Both the position numbers and the translations under genes were made by a program. Below the pieces are notes generated by a model, which saw nothing but the letters and a program-made list of their open reading frames with translations, searched no databases and was not told the DNA's origin. From NCBI GenBank assembly GCA_017302295.1, contig JAFLDS010000008.1, positions 1 to 64,000 of the forward strand: a DNA stretch of 64,000 nucleotides, in the 5' to 3' direction. Of this stretch, positions 1 through 12,746 are shown in pieces; position 1 is the stretch's first letter, and every line of letters begins with the position of its first letter. The DNA comes from Thauera sp. (GTDB lineage: Bacteria; Pseudomonadota; Gammaproteobacteria; Burkholderiales; Rhodocyclaceae).

Positions 1-20
1 GCTGACTACTTTGACCACGT

Positions 21-1091
21 ATGCTCTGGTCGATGCGAGAGATTTGGTGGAAGACGTGGTTCCGTTTCACACAAACCATGTGCGCCCATCTGAACGGCCA
101 TGAAACGCTGTGCCGCCAGGCGCCGCGCGCGCCCGACGGCGCCGGTGCGCCCGGTCCCGACCTCGCCGATGTGCGCGGGCAGTTGCAGGCACGGCGCGCG
201 CTCGAAGTCGCCGCGGCAGGCGGCCATTCGCTGCTGCTTTTCGGGCCGCCGGGCACCGGAAAGTCCATGCTGGCGCAGCGGCTGCCCGGGCTGTTGCCGG
301 CGATGGAAGAAACCGAAGCCATCGAAAGCGCAGCGGTGTTCTCGCTGGAAGGGGGCTTCGATGCCTCACGCTGGGGCCAGCGCCCTTACCGCGCACCGCA
401 CCACTCGGCTTCGGCGGCGGCGCTGGTCGGCGGTGGCGCGCTGCCGCGCCCGGGCGAAATCTCGCTGGCGAACCACGGCGTCCTTTTCTTGGACGAACTG
501 CCGGAATTCGATCGCCGGGTGCTCGAGTCCCTGCGTGAGCCGCTCGAATCGGGCACGGTCACCGTGTCGCGGGCGCGGCGGCGTGCGGAGTTCCCCGCGC
601 GCTTCCAGCTGGTGGCAGCGATGAATCCCTGCCCATGTGGTTACGCCGGACATCCCACGCGCGCCTGCACTTGCTCGCCGGATCAGGTGGCGCGCTATCG
701 CGGGCGGCTGTCGGGGCCGTTGCTCGATCGCATCGACCTCACCGTCGAAGTGCCGGTGCTGGCGCACGAGGAACTCACCGGCAGCGCCCCCGGGGAGTCG
801 TCTGCGACGGTGCGCGCCCGCGTCGAGCAGGCCCGGCAGCGGCAGCAGGTGCGTCAAGGTTGCCCCAATGCCCGCATCGAGGCGGGGCAGGTGGAGGCGC
901 TGTGCGCGCCGGACGCATCCGGTGCGGCCCTGCTCAAGCAGGCGATGAGCCGGCTCAACCTGTCGGCGCGCGCCTATCATCGTGCCCTGCGCGTTGCACG
1001 CACGCTGGCCGACCTTGTTGGGGCAGAGCGCCCCGGCGTGGTGCATGTCGCCGAAGCGATCCAGTACCGGCGCAGCCTGGAGGGGCGATGA
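21..1091 (+). CDS. ComM/YifB-family Mg-chelatase-like AAA+ protein, 5'-truncated
   Basis: C-terminal two thirds of a YifB/ComM protein, an AAA+ ATPase-like helicase that aids branch migration during natural transformation. Visible are Walker A GPPGTGKS, Walker B VLFLDELPEF, the family signature AAMNPCPCGYAGHP with downstream cysteines, and the C-terminal LSARAYHRALRVARTLADL block. The family is usually about 500 residues; this frame has 356, and similarity starts only at CAHLNG (base 79). The N-terminal ChlI-like domain is missing and the first 19 residues look foreign. The frame is open, but the product is probably non-functional. Family assignment is firm; the cause of truncation (insertion element, rearrangement or assembly join) is not visible. 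Confidence 0.85.
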   Translation: MLWSMREIWWKTWFRFTQTMCAHLNGHETLCRQAPRAPDGAGAPGPDLADVRGQLQARRALEVAAAGGHSLLLFGPPGTGKSMLAQRLPGLLPAMEETEAIESAAVFSLEGGFDASRWGQRPYRAPHHSASAAALVGGGALPRPGEISLANHGVLFLDELPEFDRRVLESLREPLESGTVTVSRARRRAEFPARFQLVAAMNPCPCGYAGHPTRACTCSPDQVARYRGRLSGPLLDRIDLTVEVPVLAHEELTGSAPGESSATVRARVEQARQRQQVRQGCPNARIEAGQVEALCAPDASGAALLKQAMSRLNLSARAYHRALRVARTLADLVGAERPGVVHVAEAIQYRRSLEGR

Positions 1092-1157
1092 GGTAAGCGG
1101 CGGGCTGACGCCCGCCCCATGCGGTGTGCGGCGCTTCGGTCGGCCGGCCTTACTGGC

Positions 1158-1881
<724 letters not shown>

Positions 1882-1892
<11 letters not shown>

Positions 1893-2655
1893 GCTTGCCT
1901 CCGCCCAGGTAGGCGGCGATCACCGCTTCGTTCTTCTGCACTACCGCGGGCACATCCTCGGCGATCTTCTTGCCGAAATCGAGCACCGCGACGCGGTCGC
2001 ACAGGCCCATCACCAGCTTCACGTCGTGTTCAATCAGCATCACGGTGATGCCGTCGCGCCGAATCTGTTCGATCAGCAGCTTCAACTGGCCCGTTTCGGT
2101 GGCGTTCATGCCGGCAGCGGGCTCGTCGAGCGCCAGCAACTGCGGCTCGGTCGCAAGCGCACGAGCGATCTCGAGGCGGCGCTGGTCGCCGTAGGACAGG
2201 TTCTTCGACACCACGTCGGCGAAGCGCTCGATGCCCACATACTTGAGCAATTCATAGGCGCGCTCGGTGGTCAGGCGCTCCTCCTCGCGAGTGAAGCGGT
2301 TCTGCGTCAGCACGCCCCACACGCCGGCCTTGGTGCGGATGTGGTGGCCGGCCATGACGTTCTCGAGCGCAGTCAGCTCGCGGAACAGGCGGATGTTCTG
2401 GAAGGTGCGGGCGATGCCCCTGCCCACCACCTTGTGCGGCTTGCCGGTGGGCAGCAGGCTGCCGTTGAAGACGAATTCGCCGCCGTCCGGCGTGTAAGCG
2501 CCGGTCAGCACGTTGAAGAAGGTGGTCTTGCCGGCGCCGTTGGGACCGATCAGGCCATACACCTCGCCCTTGCGGATGGTCAGCGAGACGTCGGAGAGCG
2601 CCTGCAGGCCGCCGAAGCGCTTGCCGATATTGCGGGCTTCGAGGAGGGTGATCAC
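1882..2655 (-). CDS. livG: Branched-chain amino-acid ABC transporter ATPase LivG
   Basis: Second ATPase of the Liv importer (257 aa). It has Walker A GPNGAGKTT (about residues 37-45), signature LSYGDQRRLEIARAL, Walker B LLALDEPAAGMN and the HAAT-type C-terminal extension ending LGGGKHAH. Translation starts at GTG, whose bases overlap the livM stop (GTGA), a typical coupled junction. It pairs with LivF to power the LivH/LivM permease. Length and motifs are normal for the family. Confidence 0.93.
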
Positions 2656-3761
2656 TTCGCGGCCTCCTGCTTGAGCTTGTTGATCAGGTGCTCGTCGTGG
2701 CAGTAGCGCGCACGCGCGGGAATCATCCCCGCCGGGCGCAGCAGCATCATCAGGATCATGGCCAGGGACAGCAGCAGCATGCGCAGCACTTCGGGGTCAA
2801 GCAGCACGTGGCCGAACAGCGTCTGCTGCAGCGGCACCGCGACGTCGCGCAGGATCTCCGGCAGCAGCGCGAGGACGAAGGCGCCCACCACCGCGCCGGC
2901 GATGTTGCCCATGCCGCCGAACACCACCATCGTCAGCACCGCGATGGATTCCATCAGGCTGAAGCTCTCCGGGCTGACGAAGCCCTGAAAGGCGCCGAAC
3001 AGGCAGCCCGACACGCCGCCGAAGGTGGCGCCGAGCGAGAACGCCAGCAGCTTCATGTTGCGGGTGTTGATGCCGATCGCCTTGGCAGCGAGTTCGTCGT
3101 CGCGCATCGCCGCCCACGCACGGCCGACGCGCGAGATCTGCAGGCGCTGGATGAAGATGATGGAGCCGGTTACCGCGAGCAGGAAGAAGTAGTAGTAGAG
3201 GAACAGCGAGTTGATGCTGAAGTTCTCGGTCACCTGTATGTTGCGCGACAGGTCCCAGCCGAACAGGTTGATCGGGTCGATCATGTTGATGCCCTGCGGC
3301 CCGTTGGTGATGTTCACCGGGTAGTTCAGGTTCAGCATGAAGATGCGCACGATCTCGCCGAAGCCCAGGGTGACGATCGCGAGGTAGTCCCCGCGCAATC
3401 GCAGCACCGGGAAGCCGAGCATGATGCCGGCCAGCGCGGCGAAGCCCGCCCCGAGCGGCAGGATCGCCCAGAACGGCAGATGGATGTCGAAATGCGGCGA
3501 GGCGAGGAAGGCGAAGGTGTAGGCGCCCACCGCGTAGAAGGCGATGTAGCCGAGGTCGAGCAGGCCGGCGAAACCGACCACCAGGTTCAGGCCCAGCGCC
3601 AGCATCATGTAGAGCAGCGCGAAGTCGAGGATGCGCACCCAGCTCTTGCCGAATTGCCAGGCGATGAAGGGTGCGACGATCGCGATGATGAGGATGAGCC
3701 AGCGTGCGGCCATCGGGTTGCGCTTGCCCAGCCAGGGCACGGCAGCGGCGAGTTCGTTCAT
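2652..3761 (-). CDS. livM: Branched-chain amino-acid ABC transporter permease LivM
   Basis: Inner-membrane permease subunit (369 aa) with around ten hydrophobic segments. The family landmarks are the GLNLVVGFAGLLDLGYIAFYAVGAY segment near residue 60-80 (over 20 residues, described by its ends) and the cytoplasmic EAA-like loop RVGRAWAAMRDDELAAKAIG near 230. It works with LivH as a heterodimer. The C-terminus is longer than minimal LivM and ends in a charged tail (INKLKQEAAK). The ATG start lies 15 bases after the livH stop in transcription order. Confidence 0.92.
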   Translation of the reverse strand: MNELAAAVPWLGKRNPMAARWLILIIAIVAPFIAWQFGKSWVRILDFALLYMMLALGLNLVVGFAGLLDLGYIAFYAVGAYTFAFLASPHFDIHLPFWAILPLGAGFAALAGIMLGFPVLRLRGDYLAIVTLGFGEIVRIFMLNLNYPVNITNGPQGINMIDPINLFGWDLSRNIQVTENFSINSLFLYYYFFLLAVTGSIIFIQRLQISRVGRAWAAMRDDELAAKAIGINTRNMKLLAFSLGATFGGVSGCLFGAFQGFVSPESFSLMESIAVLTMVVFGGMGNIAGAVVGAFVLALLPEILRDVAVPLQQTLFGHVLLDPEVLRMLLLSLAMILMMLLRPAGMIPARARYCHDEHLINKLKQEAAK

Positions 3762-3776
3762 GGTGTGGTCGCTCCC

Positions 3777-4709
3777 TTATGCCCGGTCGGACACGCGCTC
3801 GCCAAGCAGCCCGGTCGGCCGGAAGATCAGCACGAGCCCGAGGATGATGAAGGCGAAGATGTCCTGGTAGGACGAGTTCAGGAAGCCGAAAGTGAGGTGT
3901 TCGATATAGCCCGCGCCGAAGGATTCGACCAGGCCGAGCACGACGCCGCCGAGCATGGCGCCGCCGAGGTTGCCGATGCCGCCCAGCACCGCGGCGGTGA
4001 AGGCCTTGAGGCCGGGCATGAAGCCCATGCCGTAGTGCGCGATGCCGTAGTTGCTCGCGTACATCACGCCCGCCACCGCAGCCAGCCCTGCGCCGATGAC
4101 GAAGGTGAAGGCGATCACCGCGTTGGTGTCGACCCCCATCAGGCTGGCGACACGGTGGTTCTCTGCGGTGGCGCGCATCGCGCGGCCGATCTTGGTGCGA
4201 TTCACCAGCAGCAGCAGGCCGACCATCAGCGCGGCCGAGGCGAGCACGATGGCGATCTGCACCGGCGTCACGAACACGCCCTCGATCGGCTGCAGCGGCG
4301 TGGTCGAGATCAGCTGCGGAAAGGTGTGGTAGTTGCGGCCCCAGATGATCATGGCCAGCGTCTGCAACAGGAAGGAGACGCCGATCGCGGTGATCAGCGG
4401 TGCCAGCCGCGGCGCGTTGCGCAGCCGGCGGTAGGCGAGCCGCTCCATGGTGAAACCCAGCAGCATGCACACCACGATCGCCACCAGCAGCGCGATCGTC
4501 AGCATGGCGAGCGGCGACATGCCCGGCGCCATGCCCATGAGGAACATCATGGTCTGCAGCGCGACCAGCGCGCCGACCATGAGCACGTCGCCGTGGGCGA
4601 AGTTGATCAGGCCGAGGATGCCGTAGACCATCGTGTAGCCGAGCGCGATCAGCGCATAGACGCTGCCGATCACCAGGCCGTTGATGAGTTGCTGGATGAG
4701 GGTTTCCAT
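3777..4709 (-). CDS. livH: Branched-chain amino-acid ABC transporter permease LivH
   Basis: Inner-membrane permease subunit (310 aa). The N-terminus METLIQQLINGLVIGSVYAL and the following IALGYTMVYGILGLINFAHGD segment are classic LivH landmarks, and the GVDTNAVIAFTFVIGAGLAAVAGVM region is also conserved. About eight membrane segments. The 135-base gap upstream, toward the binding-protein gene, contains a strong GC hairpin, as is common where the binding protein must be made in excess of the permease. Confidence 0.93.
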   Translation of the reverse strand: METLIQQLINGLVIGSVYALIALGYTMVYGILGLINFAHGDVLMVGALVALQTMMFLMGMAPGMSPLAMLTIALLVAIVVCMLLGFTMERLAYRRLRNAPRLAPLITAIGVSFLLQTLAMIIWGRNYHTFPQLISTTPLQPIEGVFVTPVQIAIVLASAALMVGLLLLVNRTKIGRAMRATAENHRVASLMGVDTNAVIAFTFVIGAGLAAVAGVMYASNYGIAHYGMGFMPGLKAFTAAVLGGIGNLGGAMLGGVVLGLVESFGAGYIEHLTFGFLNSSYQDIFAFIILGLVLIFRPTGLLGERVSDRA

Positions 4710-4768
4710 GATGCCTTTGCCGAGTCTGACGGGCCCCGCCAGGCGGGCGTGGCCGGGGAATCGATAAG

Positions 4769-4810
4769 CCGGGCCGGCGGGCGGCAGCGATGCGCGCCGC
4801 GCCGGCCCGG
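4769..4810 (-). promoter_or_regulatory. GC-rich hairpin between livK and livH
   Basis: Perfect 10-bp arms CCGGGCCGGC (4769-4778) and GCCGGCCCGG (4801-4810) enclose a 22-base loop. No T-run follows on the minus strand, so this is probably an mRNA-stabilising or partial-termination stem that raises binding-protein mRNA over permease mRNA. The role is inference; the arms are seen. Confidence 0.5.
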
Positions 4811-4844
4811 CCCCTCGCGCCGGGTCAGGCGCGAAGGGATGGGA

Positions 4845-5958
4845 TCACATCGGAACCCAGTTGCCGTCCTTGAAGTTGTAGATCGTGACCGCGCCTTCCT
4901 TGATGTCGCCCTTGTCGTCGAAGGCGACGTTGCCGGTCACGCCGTTGAAGCTGATCTTCTTCAGTTCGGGCAGGTACTTCGCCGGCTCGACCGAGCCCGC
5001 CTTCTCCATCGCCTTCACGACCGCCATCGCGGCGTCGTAGGCATACGGAGCGTACAGTTGCACCTCGCCACCGAAGCGCTTCTTGTACTGGTCGCGGAAG
5101 GCTGCGCCGCCGGGCATCTTGTCGAGCGGCAGGCCTGCCATCGAGCAGTAGGTGGTCGAGGTCACCGCGTCGCCGGCGAGCTTGATCATCTCGGGGCTGC
5201 AGCCGCCGTCGCCGGTCAGGAATTTCGCGCTCACGCCAAGCTGCTTGAGCTGGCGCAGCATCGGGCCTGCCTGCGCGTCCATGCCACCGAAGAAGATCAC
5301 GTCCGGGTTGGTGGCGCGGATCTTGGTCAGGATGGCGTTGAAGTCGGTCGCCTTGTCGGTGGTGAACTCGCGCGCCACCACTTGGCCGCCGGCGGCTTTC
5401 ACCGCCTTGTCGGTCTCGTCGGCCAGCCCCTGGCCGTAAGCGGTGCGGTCGTCGATGATGGCGACCTTCTTCGCGCCCAGCGACTTCACCGCGAAACTGC
5501 CGAGTGCACCGCCTTGCTGCACGTCGTTGGCGATGGTGCGGAACACGCCCTTGAAGTTCTGCTGCGTCAGCTTCGGGTTGGTCGAGGCCGGCGAGATCTG
5601 CGGGATGCCACCCTGGTCGTAGATGCGCGATGCGGGAATCGAGGTGCCGGAGTTCAGGTGGCCGATCACGCCTTTCACGCCCGCATCCACCAGGCGTTGC
5701 GCCACCGTGGTGCCGGTGCGCGGGTCAGCCTGATCGTCTTCGCCGACGAGCTCGAACTTCACCTTCTTGCCGCCAATCGTCACGCCCTGCACGTTGACGG
5801 CCTCGATGGCCAGTCGGGTGCCGTTCTCAAGATCCTTGCCGAGGTGGGCGAGTGCCGGTCAGCGGCGCGGCGCTGCCGAGCTTGACGACGGCTTCCTGCG
5901 CCTGGGCTGCACCCAGGCCGATGCTCATGACTGCGACTGCGACGACGGTCTTCTTCAT
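4845..5958 (-). pseudogene. livK: LivK-type branched-chain amino-acid binding protein, frameshifted
   Basis: Periplasmic substrate-binding protein of the Liv importer, broken by a frameshift. The 5' part (ATG at 5958, good GGAGG site) encodes the signal peptide MKKTVVAVAVMSIGLGAAQA and mature start QEAVVKLGSAAPLTG. Translation then leaves the family frame at about 5851-5855. The correct frame resumes at once as LAHLGKDLENG and runs to the stop at 4845. Restoring one GC dinucleotide would give PLTGALAHLGKD, matching the second paralogue (PLTGPVAHFGKD) and an intact protein of 371 residues. The rest looks well conserved, so either the mutation is recent or it is a sequencing error. Confidence 0.85.
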
Positions 5959-6082
5959 GCTTGATCCTCCAGCGAAATCAAGTGAGGTTGGAACTTTCGA
6001 GTGAAGCCGGAAAGCGGCGGTATTCTGCCCAAAAAAGATCCCGCGCGTGTGGTGAGCGCGAGATTTACGCAGTGTGCGCAGC

Positions 6083-6097
6083 TTGTGCAATGCACAA
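6083..6097. promoter_or_regulatory. 15-bp perfect palindrome upstream of livK
   Basis: TTGTGCAATGCACAA has 7-bp inverted arms around a central A. It overlaps the -12 region of the sigma-54-like promoter at 6091-6106 and lies about 125 bases upstream of the livK start. It could be an operator for a repressor that blocks that promoter. The regulator is unknown. Confidence 0.35.
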
Positions 6098-6106
6098 ATC
6101 GTGCCA
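6091..6106 (-). promoter_or_regulatory. Candidate sigma-54 promoter of the liv operon
   Basis: Read on the minus strand the sequence is TGGCACGATTTGTGCA. It matches the -24/-12 consensus TGGCACGN4TTGCA with one mismatch and the GG and GC dinucleotides correctly spaced. Predicted transcription would begin near 6080, about 120 bases before livK. This fits nitrogen-controlled amino-acid uptake. No clear NtrC site was found nearby. Confidence 0.5.
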
Positions 6107-6165
6107 TCGGTTCTGGTCGCTGCGGCGACCGGCTTTGCCCCAGCATGGTGCAGTCCGATCGGGGC

Positions 6166-6190
6166 GGGCGTACCCGAAGCGGATACGCCC
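6166..6190. terminator. Hairpin between the two liv binding-protein genes
   Basis: Arms GGGCGTA (6166-6172) and TACGCCC (6184-6190) with an 11-base loop sit just after the stop of the second binding-protein gene (minus strand). There is no T-tract, so it is a weak or processing-type 3' end rather than a proven intrinsic terminator. Confidence 0.35.
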
Positions 6191-6201
6191 GTGGCCGAAA
6201 C

Positions 6202-7320
6202 TCAGTTGAACGGCTCCCACTTGCCGTTCGTGATGCGGTACATCGTCACGCCACCTTCCTTGATGTCGCCCTTCGCGTCGAAGGCGATGTTGCCGGTGAC
6301 CCCGCGGAACGAGACCTTCTGCATGGCGGGCAAATACTTGGCCGGCTCGACGGAGTCGGCAAGCTTCATGGCCTCGACCAGGGCGGTTGCGGCGTCGTAG
6401 CTGTAAGGTGCGTAGAGCAGCACGTCGCTCTTGAAGCGCGCCTTGAAGCGGGCCAGGAAGTCCGCTCCACCTGGCATCTTCGATGCCGGGATCCCCGCCT
6501 GGGTGCACATCACCTTGTCGTCCACCGCGCCGCCGGCGAGCTTGATCATCTCCGACGTGCAACTGCCATCGCCGCCGAGATAGGTGGCCCCCATGCCAAG
6601 CTGGCGCATCTGGCGCAGCAGCGGCGCGCCCTGCGCATCCATGCCGCCGTAGAACACCGCGTCCGGGTTCTTGGCCTTGATCTTGGTGAGGATGGCGGTG
6701 AAGTCGGTGGCCTTGTCGGTGGTGAATTCGCGCCCGACCAGCTCGCCACCGGCCTTCTTCAGGCTGTCGGCGAAGGCGTCGGCGAGACCTTGTCCGTAAG
6801 CCGTGCGGTCGTCGATGATCGCGATCTTCTTCAGCTTCAGCGCGTCGATCGCATACTTCGCCATGGCCTCGCCCTGCTGCAGGTCGTTGGCGATGACGCG
6901 GTAGGTCACCTTGAAGCCTTGCTGGGTGAGTTTCGGGCTGGTGGCCGATTCGGTGATGACCGGGACGCCTGCCTGCTCGTAGATGCGCGAGGCCGGGATG
7001 GCCGCGCCGGAAGTGACGTGGCCCACCACACCCTTCACCCCGAGGTCGGTCAGCCGCTGCGCGACGGTGGTGGCCGTGCGCGGATCCGACTGGTCGTCTT
7101 CGCCGACGAGTTCGAACTTCACCGCCTGGCCGCCGATCTTGGGATTCTTGGCGTTGATTTCCTCGAGCGCCAGCCGGGCGCCGTTCTCACCGTCCTTGCC
7201 GAAGTGCGCGACCGGGCCGGTCAGCGGACCTGCATGGCCGATCTTGACCACCGTCTGAGCATGCGCTGCCGTCAGACCCAGGCCAGCAAGGGCGAGGGCA
7301 ACCAGGGTTTTCTTGAGCAT
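6202..7320 (-). CDS. Second LivK-type branched-chain amino-acid binding protein
   Basis: Intact periplasmic binding protein (372 aa) of the type 1 periplasmic-binding fold. The start chosen is ATG 7320, with GGAGG eight bases upstream, giving signal peptide MLKKTLVALALAGLGLTAAHA. The mature protein begins QTVVKIGHAGPLTGPVAHFG and keeps ligand-site hallmarks such as FELVGEDDQSDPRTATTVAQ and IDDRTAYGQGLADAF. It is a close paralogue of the frameshifted gene next to it and may be the only working binding protein for the downstream LivHMGF permease. An in-frame ATG at 7347 would put ten residues before the signal peptide and is less likely. Confidence 0.9.
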   Translation of the reverse strand: MLKKTLVALALAGLGLTAAHAQTVVKIGHAGPLTGPVAHFGKDGENGARLALEEINAKNPKIGGQAVKFELVGEDDQSDPRTATTVAQRLTDLGVKGVVGHVTSGAAIPASRIYEQAGVPVITESATSPKLTQQGFKVTYRVIANDLQQGEAMAKYAIDALKLKKIAIIDDRTAYGQGLADAFADSLKKAGGELVGREFTTDKATDFTAILTKIKAKNPDAVFYGGMDAQGAPLLRQMRQLGMGATYLGGDGSCTSEMIKLAGGAVDDKVMCTQAGIPASKMPGGADFLARFKARFKSDVLLYAPYSYDAATALVEAMKLADSVEPAKYLPAMQKVSFRGVTGNIAFDAKGDIKEGGVTMYRITNGKWEPFN

Positions 7321-7488
7321 GTGAAACCTCCGAAATGTTGCAGACAATCACCGCGCAGGCATTGCAAATCGCCCGGTGTTCGCGGATTCTAGCCCACGCG
7401 TCGCCCGCGGGATTTGAGCTTTGGCAGGAATGCATGTTCGCCCGCCACGCTGGCGATTGAAATCGGCGACGAAAGAGCGAGTGTTCAC

Positions 7489-7980
7489 ATGAAGCGAGTG
7501 CTGGCCTGGCTGTGCTCCCTGCTGTCTGCGATCGGTATCACCGCCTGCGACTACATCAACATCCGCGAACTCAAGCCTGGTGTGTCGTCCGCGCTCGAGG
7601 TCCGCGACCGTTTCGGTCCGCCGCAGATGCAGTGGCGCAATGAAGACGGGTCGGTGACCTGGGAGTATTCGCGCCAGCCCGAAGGCAACGAGTGCTTCAT
7701 GATCACCATCGGTCCCGACGACATCCTGCGCCGCATCGACCAGGTATTGAACGAGCAGACCTTTGCCCGGGTCGAAAACGGCATGAACGGCGACCAGGTG
7801 CGCCGCCTATTGGGCAAGCCGGCCTCCAGCCAGTTCTTCCAGCTCAAGCAGGAGACCGTGTGGGAATGGAAGATCGACCATGGCAATGCCACCGGCGGCG
7901 AACCCACCTATTTCACCGTGTCGTTCAACACCGACGGTCGCGTGGTCGGCACCGGCCGTTACACCAAGCACAGGAATTGA
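7489..7980 (+). CDS. BamE/SmpA-like lipoprotein
   Basis: Small outer-membrane lipoprotein (163 aa). From ATG 7489 the signal MKRVLAWLCSLLSAIGITAC ends in the lipobox ITAC. Two SmpA/OmlA-like units follow (LKPGVSSALEVRDRFGPPQM and VENGMNGDQVRRLLGKPASS), the G-M/V-s-x-x-E/Q-V-x-x-x-L/F-G-x-P pattern of the BamE fold. It is followed 13 bases later by a gene of the same type, so the pair looks like a tandem duplication. Whether it belongs to the BAM complex or is one of the many BamE-like orphans cannot be told from sequence. Confidence 0.8.
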   Translation: MKRVLAWLCSLLSAIGITACDYINIRELKPGVSSALEVRDRFGPPQMQWRNEDGSVTWEYSRQPEGNECFMITIGPDDILRRIDQVLNEQTFARVENGMNGDQVRRLLGKPASSQFFQLKQETVWEWKIDHGNATGGEPTYFTVSFNTDGRVVGTGRYTKHRN

Positions 7981-7993
7981 GCGGGAGGTCGTC

Positions 7994-8614
7994 ATGTCTG
8001 GCGCAGGTTTTGCCGCCTCAGGACTCGTGAAGAAGGGTCGCGGTGCCTTCTTTGTCTTGCTGCTACTGTGCGCCGCCACGTTGCTGGGGGGCTGCGCCGC
8101 GTTCGCGCCGCCGCGCCCCTACACCACCGAAGCCGAGGCACTGTCCGCGCGCGGCCAGCCGACGCGACGCTGGAGCAACGACGATGGCACCTCCACGCTC
8201 GAGTACGCTACCCAGCCCTTCGGCCACACCTGTCTGATGGTGCAGGTCGACAAGAGCGGCATCGTGTTGCGACAGTGGGATGCGCTCGACTACGAGAACC
8301 TGGCGCGGGTGAAGAAGGGCATGAGCCGCGACGAAGTGTCTCGCCTGCTCGGCCAGCACCGCTCGGAGCAGTTCTTCAAGCTGTCGGGCGAAGAGGTGTG
8401 GGACTGGAACATCCGCAACGAATACGGCGCCTCGATCGCCACGCTGTTCAACGTCCATTTCATAGACGGCAAGGTGGTCCGCACGAGCCAGACTTACGTC
8501 TATCCGCGTGACGGAGCGATGTTCGGTGCTTGGGGCCATCCTTACCCTTTTGGCTATCCTTACCCCTTTCGCCCGCGCTATCCGGGCTTTGGCCCTTGGC
8601 CGTACTGGTGGTGA
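7994..8614 (+). CDS. BamE/SmpA-like lipoprotein with aromatic Pro-Gly tail
   Basis: Second lipoprotein of the tandem pair (206 aa). Start ATG 7994 is preceded by GGGAGG at 7983. The signal FFVLLLLCAATLLGGC has lipobox LGGC. The body repeats the neighbour's architecture: TTEAEALSARGQPTRRW, then VKKGMSRDEVSRLLGQHRSE, with a WDWNIRN segment matching WEWKIDH of the first protein. The C-terminus is a short Pro/Gly/Tyr/Phe/Trp-rich tail (PYPFGYPYPF, PRYPGFGPWPYWW) absent from the first copy. Function unknown beyond the BamE-like fold. Confidence 0.75.
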   Translation: MSGAGFAASGLVKKGRGAFFVLLLLCAATLLGGCAAFAPPRPYTTEAEALSARGQPTRRWSNDDGTSTLEYATQPFGHTCLMVQVDKSGIVLRQWDALDYENLARVKKGMSRDEVSRLLGQHRSEQFFKLSGEEVWDWNIRNEYGASIATLFNVHFIDGKVVRTSQTYVYPRDGAMFGAWGHPYPFGYPYPFRPRYPGFGPWPYWW

Positions 8615-8642
8615 GTTCGTAGTCGATTGGCCGAAGGTGCCA

Positions 8643-8747
8643 GGTCTGGCGGCAGGGGGTGCGTGGAGCGGACGAGCATTGTTCGAGTCCCGAGCGCAGC
8701 GAGGTTGAGTTGCGCAGTCCGACGGAGCGCATCCCCTTCGCCAGACC
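8643..8747 (-). repeat. Palindromic intergenic repeat, copy C
   Basis: Outer arms GGTCTGGCG (8643-8651) and CGCCAGACC (8739-8747) are perfect inverted repeats, and the adjoining GGGGTGCG/CGCATCCCC also pair. The inner core, read on the minus strand, contains CTGCGCAACTCAACCTCGC and resembles the cores at 28940-29024 and 38484-38559. The outer stem sequence is different in each copy while pairing is kept. It lies between a lipoprotein gene and the metH promoter and may act as a transcript end. Confidence 0.6.
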
Positions 8748-8767
8748 GGATTAGCGGCACCGCGGGA

Positions 8768-8797
8768 TTGGCAGACTCCACCCTGAGCCGATAGAAT
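8768..8797 (+). promoter_or_regulatory. Sigma-70-type promoter of metH
   Basis: TTGGCA (8768-8773) and TAGAAT (8792-8797) are separated by 18 bases. The predicted start near 8804 falls three bases before the SAH riboswitch, so promoter and aptamer positions support each other. Confidence 0.6.
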
Positions 8798-8806
8798 CCG
8801 CCGTAC

Positions 8807-8874
8807 TGCCGAGGAGCGCTGCGACCCTGTGAACGATCCGGGGCCAGGCTCGGCAACCGATCAACGGCGCTCAC
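8807..8874 (+). ncRNA. S-adenosylhomocysteine (SAH) riboswitch
   Basis: Matches the SAH aptamer pattern known from beta- and gammaproteobacteria. GAGGAGCGCTGCGACCC is followed by GGCCAGGCTCGG and then CAACGGCGCTCAC. GAGCGC (8814-8819) pairs with GCGCTC (8867-8872), and TGCCGAG (8807-8813) can pair with CTCGGCA (8849-8855), giving the compact pseudoknotted fold. SAH accumulates when methyl groups are used, and this ON-type switch then raises metH expression to remake methionine. A following AAACC...GGTTT hairpin (from 8875) may be the expression platform. Confidence 0.85.
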
Positions 8875-8954
8875 AAACCTTCAGCCGGTTTGTGGCGCCG
8901 TTCGCATTTGTGCGTGGCGTTGCCCGGCGACCGTCGAACGACCGAGGTAGAACC

Positions 8955-12665
<3,711 letters not shown>

Positions 12666-12746
12666 TGGTGCAGCGCGGCCGCTGTCGGTGGGCGTGTAGT
12701 GTGCCTGTGATACCCTTCGGGCATTGTCTCCAAGGGTGCGAACGTC

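Noticed and set aside
2688..5885. Plus-strand open frame of 1065 codons across livM-livH-livK
   Set aside because: Antisense shadow of the liv genes with His/Asp/Glu-rich low-complexity translation.
8829..8954. Earlier start for metH inside the riboswitch
   Set aside because: It would translate the aptamer; ATG 8955 has a ribosome site and matches MetH N-termini.
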